The notes beneath the pieces were generated by a model. It was given only the letters and a program-made list of their open reading frames with translations, had not been told where the DNA came from and did not search any database. A program made the position numbers and the translations under genes. Shown here in pieces: positions 60,020-64,000 of a DNA stretch of 64,000 nt (positions within the stretch are counted from its first letter, which is position 1; every line of letters starts with the position of its first letter). The DNA comes from Mytilus californianus (lineage: Eukaryota; Mollusca; Bivalvia; Mytilida; Mytilidae), in the NCBI RefSeq assembly GCF_021869535.1, contig NW_026262599.1:1-64000 (forward strand), given 5' to 3'.

Positions 60020-61019
60020 CCTATACTAAGATATAAACCAGTACACCTACAATAGGTAAAGAATAATACACCATAAGCAGGCAGAAGAAGCATGATCTTG
60101 TCCTCTGCCAAGGTACTGACAGGCTGCAGGACCATAAATCTTAATAACTGGATAGCAGTATATGTTTATTTTTACAATTGTATTTGAATTTTTTAAAATG
60201 AAATCAGTGTTAATACCGATAAAGGCAATATTTAAATATTATATTTCAATATGCAATTCATACAATTTTCACTAAGATTAAGGACCAAAGAGTTTGCATG
60301 GATCGTATATAGAGTCCATCCTGTATACAATCCATAAACGAACTACGTTTTAGGTAAATACATAATTGTATGTACCTTCATATGTTAAGATTTGACATTA
60401 AGCTGAGATGTGGCAATGGTATGAACAATATTCTTGAGTCGAAGAAATATTTTAATTGTAAGCGATTTGCTTATTCAAATGAATGCAGAAATTAAGATCT
60501 GAATTTACTGTATCATGCAAAAAACGGGTGGTTATAACATATATATATAGACATGTTCACATTTATATGAATATCAGATATATGACTTTCTCTAACTTTA
60601 AGGACTAGATGCATTAATACTTTACCAAATAAAGCATTTTTGCGGTACCCTTTTCTAACTTCAGCAGAAAAAAATAATTTGAATGTAAAAGCTTTAAACG
60701 ATGATAAATGATAAACGTAATGTTTTTCCCTAAATGTATTTAAGAAGAAAAAAACAGTTTCAATTATGTGTGTATTTTGTAGATTATCCCTATCTACTAT
60801 ATAGTTCCACAGATTTCATTTTGAGTCCATACTGAATAATAGCAAAATGGGGTTTAACCTACCTCCAAACGATCCAATATTACGCAACGAGGAATACCTA
60901 AATTGCACCAATGCTTAACTTCGCTTCCGTAAAAATCGAAAAAGTGATGTTTTATGTTATTTGATCCATATGTTTAGAATAATTTGACAATAACCCATGC
61001 TGTCTATGAATTTTGAAAA
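60020..61019. other. intergenic
   Basis: AT-rich, no recognised feature. Confidence 0.35.
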
Positions 61020-62080
61020 AAGGTGGATCCCAGTGACATATTTTGATAGTTCATTTAAAAGTTAAAAAGCACTACTTTTATTGTGGCAAAATAAGAGCTT
61101 TTTGCTTAGCAAATTTCTGTTTAGAAATTTTTCTCGAAGTTCGGTATTTTGTTATTTTACTTTTTGGTACTCGTTGCAATATTAATTTATAATGTGACGT
61201 AAATTCATTTACACTTTGTGAAAAATGTAAATAAATAGACGACTATATGTTTTACACTAGGCATTTTTATAGTTCCTTTAACATAACAAACAAAAATCTC
61301 TTAACTGAAAATACATATCTGAGAGCATTGAGTAGAAATTTTTCCCGTTTTTTGTTATTTAATGTTTCTTACGTTTCAATCTTGATCGACGATAAAATTC
61401 AATCCTTCCAGGTATCTTTTTTTCTAACTTAACAAAATAAATTCCTGGGTTTTGATATTGATTTTATTCATTGCATCAAAACATGATAACAATAAACTGG
61501 ATTGTTAATAAAACGAGGGTAAGAGTCTGTGATCATAATATTGTTTGAGAATACTACTGAAAGGTTCTGTTATATTGAGGGGAAAAAACAATGACATAAA
61601 CGGTTTAAATTGTGGAGGACATACCTTTTGATTAGCAACTGAAATAAATGATTCTTCTGTTGTAGTAGGAGCTATAATAACGTGATTTAAACACAGCCAT
61701 TAATGTTAAATGATAACGGCAAACCTTAATGATGTTTGCATGAACCAAAAGCAAGCAAGACTTCATTATGAATGTAAACTTTTTGCATCCTTGTCTTCTA
61801 TTAATTTATATCAGAAAACAAATTGTGACCACCTCCCCTAAATGAAAAGTATAAAAAAAGTCTCTTTTTTCTGTGACATTTTTTTATTCAGATTTTGCAA
61901 TCATGTCTGAATTTCCACCTATTGGAATAGCCGAAATTATGTTCAATTTTTAAAGCAACCATTTTCCTTAAAAATTGCGAGCAAAGAATTGTTTGGAAGT
62001 TCAAAATTTTTCCATAAGGGGATACATACTTCTGAATTAGTCAGTTTTACGGGATAAAAAGAATCCTACTCCATGCATAG
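61020..62080. repeat. segmental duplication, copy A
   Basis: Shares an ordered series of blocks with copy B (62765-63980): GTGGATCCCAGTGACATATT, CACTAGGCATTTTT, TTACGTTTCAATCTTGATCG, TGGATTGTTAATAAAACGAG, CGTGATTTAAACACAGCCAT, GCATCCTTGTCTTCTATT and CAGAAAACAAATTGT. Identity appears to be about 75-80% with many indels. No open frame is conserved between copies. Confidence 0.85.
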
Positions 62081-62764
62081 TAAGAAAAGGCCGTGGATAA
62101 TACATTTTGTTTGATTTTATCAAAATTGCTTTAGTTATGCCCATTACACAAGTTGCATTAAAACACGTACCTTTTATCTTTATAACAATAAAGATCCCTT
62201 CCTAATTTCTTGATAAACTATATGTATCACCCGACAAAATGGCGTTTTTTAAATTTGTTTACACTAGCTACTTAAACATAATTCTATTTTTAGAACAAAT
62301 GGAAAACCACGACTGTTAGTATACACGGAATCAAAATAATGACCTAAATAAACAAGAAAAAAAACATTCGAACCCTTGAAACATGATTTCGTTATGAGGA
62401 TATTTTCTGAGTGTTTGAGACTTATAAGAAGAGTACAGCAATTATATTTTACCATACTATATGTTGTGTTTATAGTATTTACATGATTTATTATAATTCA
62501 TTCATTCTTTCATTCATTCATATTCATCATTCATTCATTCATTCATTCATTCATTGACGGACTGACTGTCCGTCAATAAAGACGTTAGTTTACAGTTTTG
62601 TAATAATAATTCATGAAACCCTACCACATTTTACTGGTACTATATATACTGTGTACTCCTTCTTATGCGAGTTTTCATACTTCAGCATATACGTTACATC
62701 GCTGTGACTATAACTTTCCCCCTATTTTCAGGTTAGCATGCCTTATTATAATGCATGTTTTAAG
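62081..62764. other. spacer between duplicated segments, with ATTC microsatellite
   Basis: (ATTC)n at about 62498-62555 runs directly into a perfect hairpin. No gene. Confidence 0.5.
62553..62577. other. perfect 10-bp hairpin after the ATTC microsatellite
   Basis: ATTGACGGAC, loop TGACT, GTCCGTCAAT, with AATAAA overlapping its 3' edge. The role is unknown. Confidence 0.6.
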
Positions 62765-63980
62765 TGGATCCCAGTGACATATTTTAATTATTCTTCTAAA
62801 AAAGTAAACTTTTTGTACACGTCGCATATGCGACAATTCCGTATATTTTACTTTTTTCACTGGATACTTCATCTGCTAGTATAAAATGTGACCGTTATGT
62901 GTATATTGATGAACATTTGGGTATGTTGTACATAATGGCATATTACGAATATGTAAGAAAGCCTATAAGATTTCCACTTCTTTTGTTTTGGCAAAATAGG
63001 AGCTAGTACTCGGTACAATTTGGGTACTGTGACGCAAATTCCCTTATACTTTGTGAAATCTGTAAATAAATCGACGAGTATATTTTGTAACACTAGGCAT
63101 TTTTGAACTTCCTTTAGCATAACAAACAATCATCTCTAAACTGAAAAAACATATTCAAGAGCATTGAGTAGGACGTTTTCCAGGTTTTTATTATTATAAT
63201 TTCCTTACGTTTCAATCTTGATCGACGTCAAATCCTAATCCTTCCATTTATATTTTTTCTAACTTATACAAAAATCTGCGCAAAATATTGAAAATTTGTT
63301 TGAAAAAAAAATCAATGCATTTTGTGTTTTAGAAAAAAAAATTGCCAGTTTTTGATATTGATTTTATTTATTGCATCAGGAGATGAAAACAATCACCTGG
63401 ATTGTTAATAAAACGAGGATAAAAGTCTGTGATCATAGAGTATATAACTGTAAGCTACGGTTATATTGAGGGGAAAACATTGACATAATTTGTTTTTATT
63501 GTGAAGGATCATGTAACTGTGTTAAAAAAAGATATACCTGTTGATAAGTAACTGAAATAAATGGTTCTTCTCTTGTTGGAGTTAATGACGTGATTTAAAC
63601 ACAGCCATTTATGTCAAATGGTAGTGGTTACCCTCAATGATGTTCGCAAGCACCAAATGCAAGCAAGACATCAGTATGCATGGACTCGTTTTTGCATCCT
63701 TGTCTTCTATTGAGATATACCAGAAAACAAATTGTACCCATCTCCCCTAAATGGACAACATAAAAAGCCATTATTTTGCTAGGTCCAATTTTTGTTTTGC
63801 AATCATGTTTGAAATTCCCTTTATTTGAATAACCGAAATTGTTGCCCATATCTAAAACAATCTTGAAAGCAACTTTGTTCGAAACAATTGAGAGCAAAGA
63901 ATTGTCTGGAAGTTTCAACATATTCCATAAGGAGGAATAAGATTTTTGTTTTACAATGGCCAATTTTAAAAGAAAGCATT
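62765..63980. repeat. segmental duplication, copy B
   Basis: Same orientation as copy A, offset by about 1.84 kb, with block order preserved and a ~70-bp insertion near 63270-63340. The 109-codon minus-strand frame at 63634-63963 lies here. In copy A the equivalent frame is broken, so coding is doubtful. Confidence 0.83.
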
Positions 63981-64000
63981 CCAGTGCGTGGTCAAATAAG

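Noticed and set aside
63634-63963. 109-codon minus-strand gene
   Set aside because: The duplicated counterpart near 61750-62060 is interrupted by stops and frame changes, and no family is recognised.

Overview
This window reads as nuclear DNA of an animal, most likely a bivalve mollusc close to the mussels. The evidence is an AT-rich composition (judged by eye), very sparse intronless coding DNA, and several dispersed repeats and tRNA-derived SINEs that I recognise as common in bivalves. There is no bacterial-style operon content. Most short open reading frames are accidental frames inside repeats. The species call is inference.

Layout. (1) 1-10665: at least 6.4 near-identical head-to-tail copies of a 1671-bp satellite. 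Each copy carries a 444-450 bp unit with perfect 24-bp inverted termini, and the array stops exactly at one of those termini. (2) 10666-18400: a decayed LRAT fragment, a SINE, retroelement scraps, and an intact intronless gene for an 817-residue protein with four LRAT-like units. (3) 18950-20970: a degenerate ~60-bp minisatellite with a longer-range period. (4) 21-32 kb: repeat-rich intergenic DNA with a small inverted-repeat element, pieces of a reverse transcriptase of the YIDD type, a decayed SGNH-hydrolase-like retroelement ORF and dispersed repeats. (5) 32084-43774: a satellite of 539-bp monomers, about 1.4 copies on the minus strand and 11.6 on the plus strand, interrupted by a 4646-bp foldback-like transposon with ~0.5-kb inverted termini and a 6-bp target duplication. 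(6) 43.8-57 kb: SINE, inverted repeats, two more decayed reverse transcriptase copies and tandem repeats. (7) 57286-58707: a second intact LRAT-family gene (473 residues). (8) 59-64 kb: a SINE and a diverged ~1.2-kb segmental duplication.

The most interesting item is the 539-bp satellite. Every monomer contains what I read as a type I hammerhead self-cleaving ribozyme: stem I, CUGAAGA, a 4-bp stem II, GAAA, a palindromic mini stem III and an AUA cleavage triplet. Transcripts of the array would be cut into 539-nt units that could circularise, as in metazoan retrozymes. Six of eleven plus-strand copies keep every core base and full stem I pairing, three have one stem I mismatch, and two plus the inverted copy have core mutations. 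Reverse transcriptase relics elsewhere in the window show that a candidate mobilising enzyme family has been active here, but a link is inference.

The two genes and one pseudogene on the minus strand form a dispersed LRAT-domain family. Each module pairs a canonical NCEHF domain with a second domain in which the catalytic Cys is replaced by Ser. The 817-residue gene is a recent in-frame fusion of two such modules.
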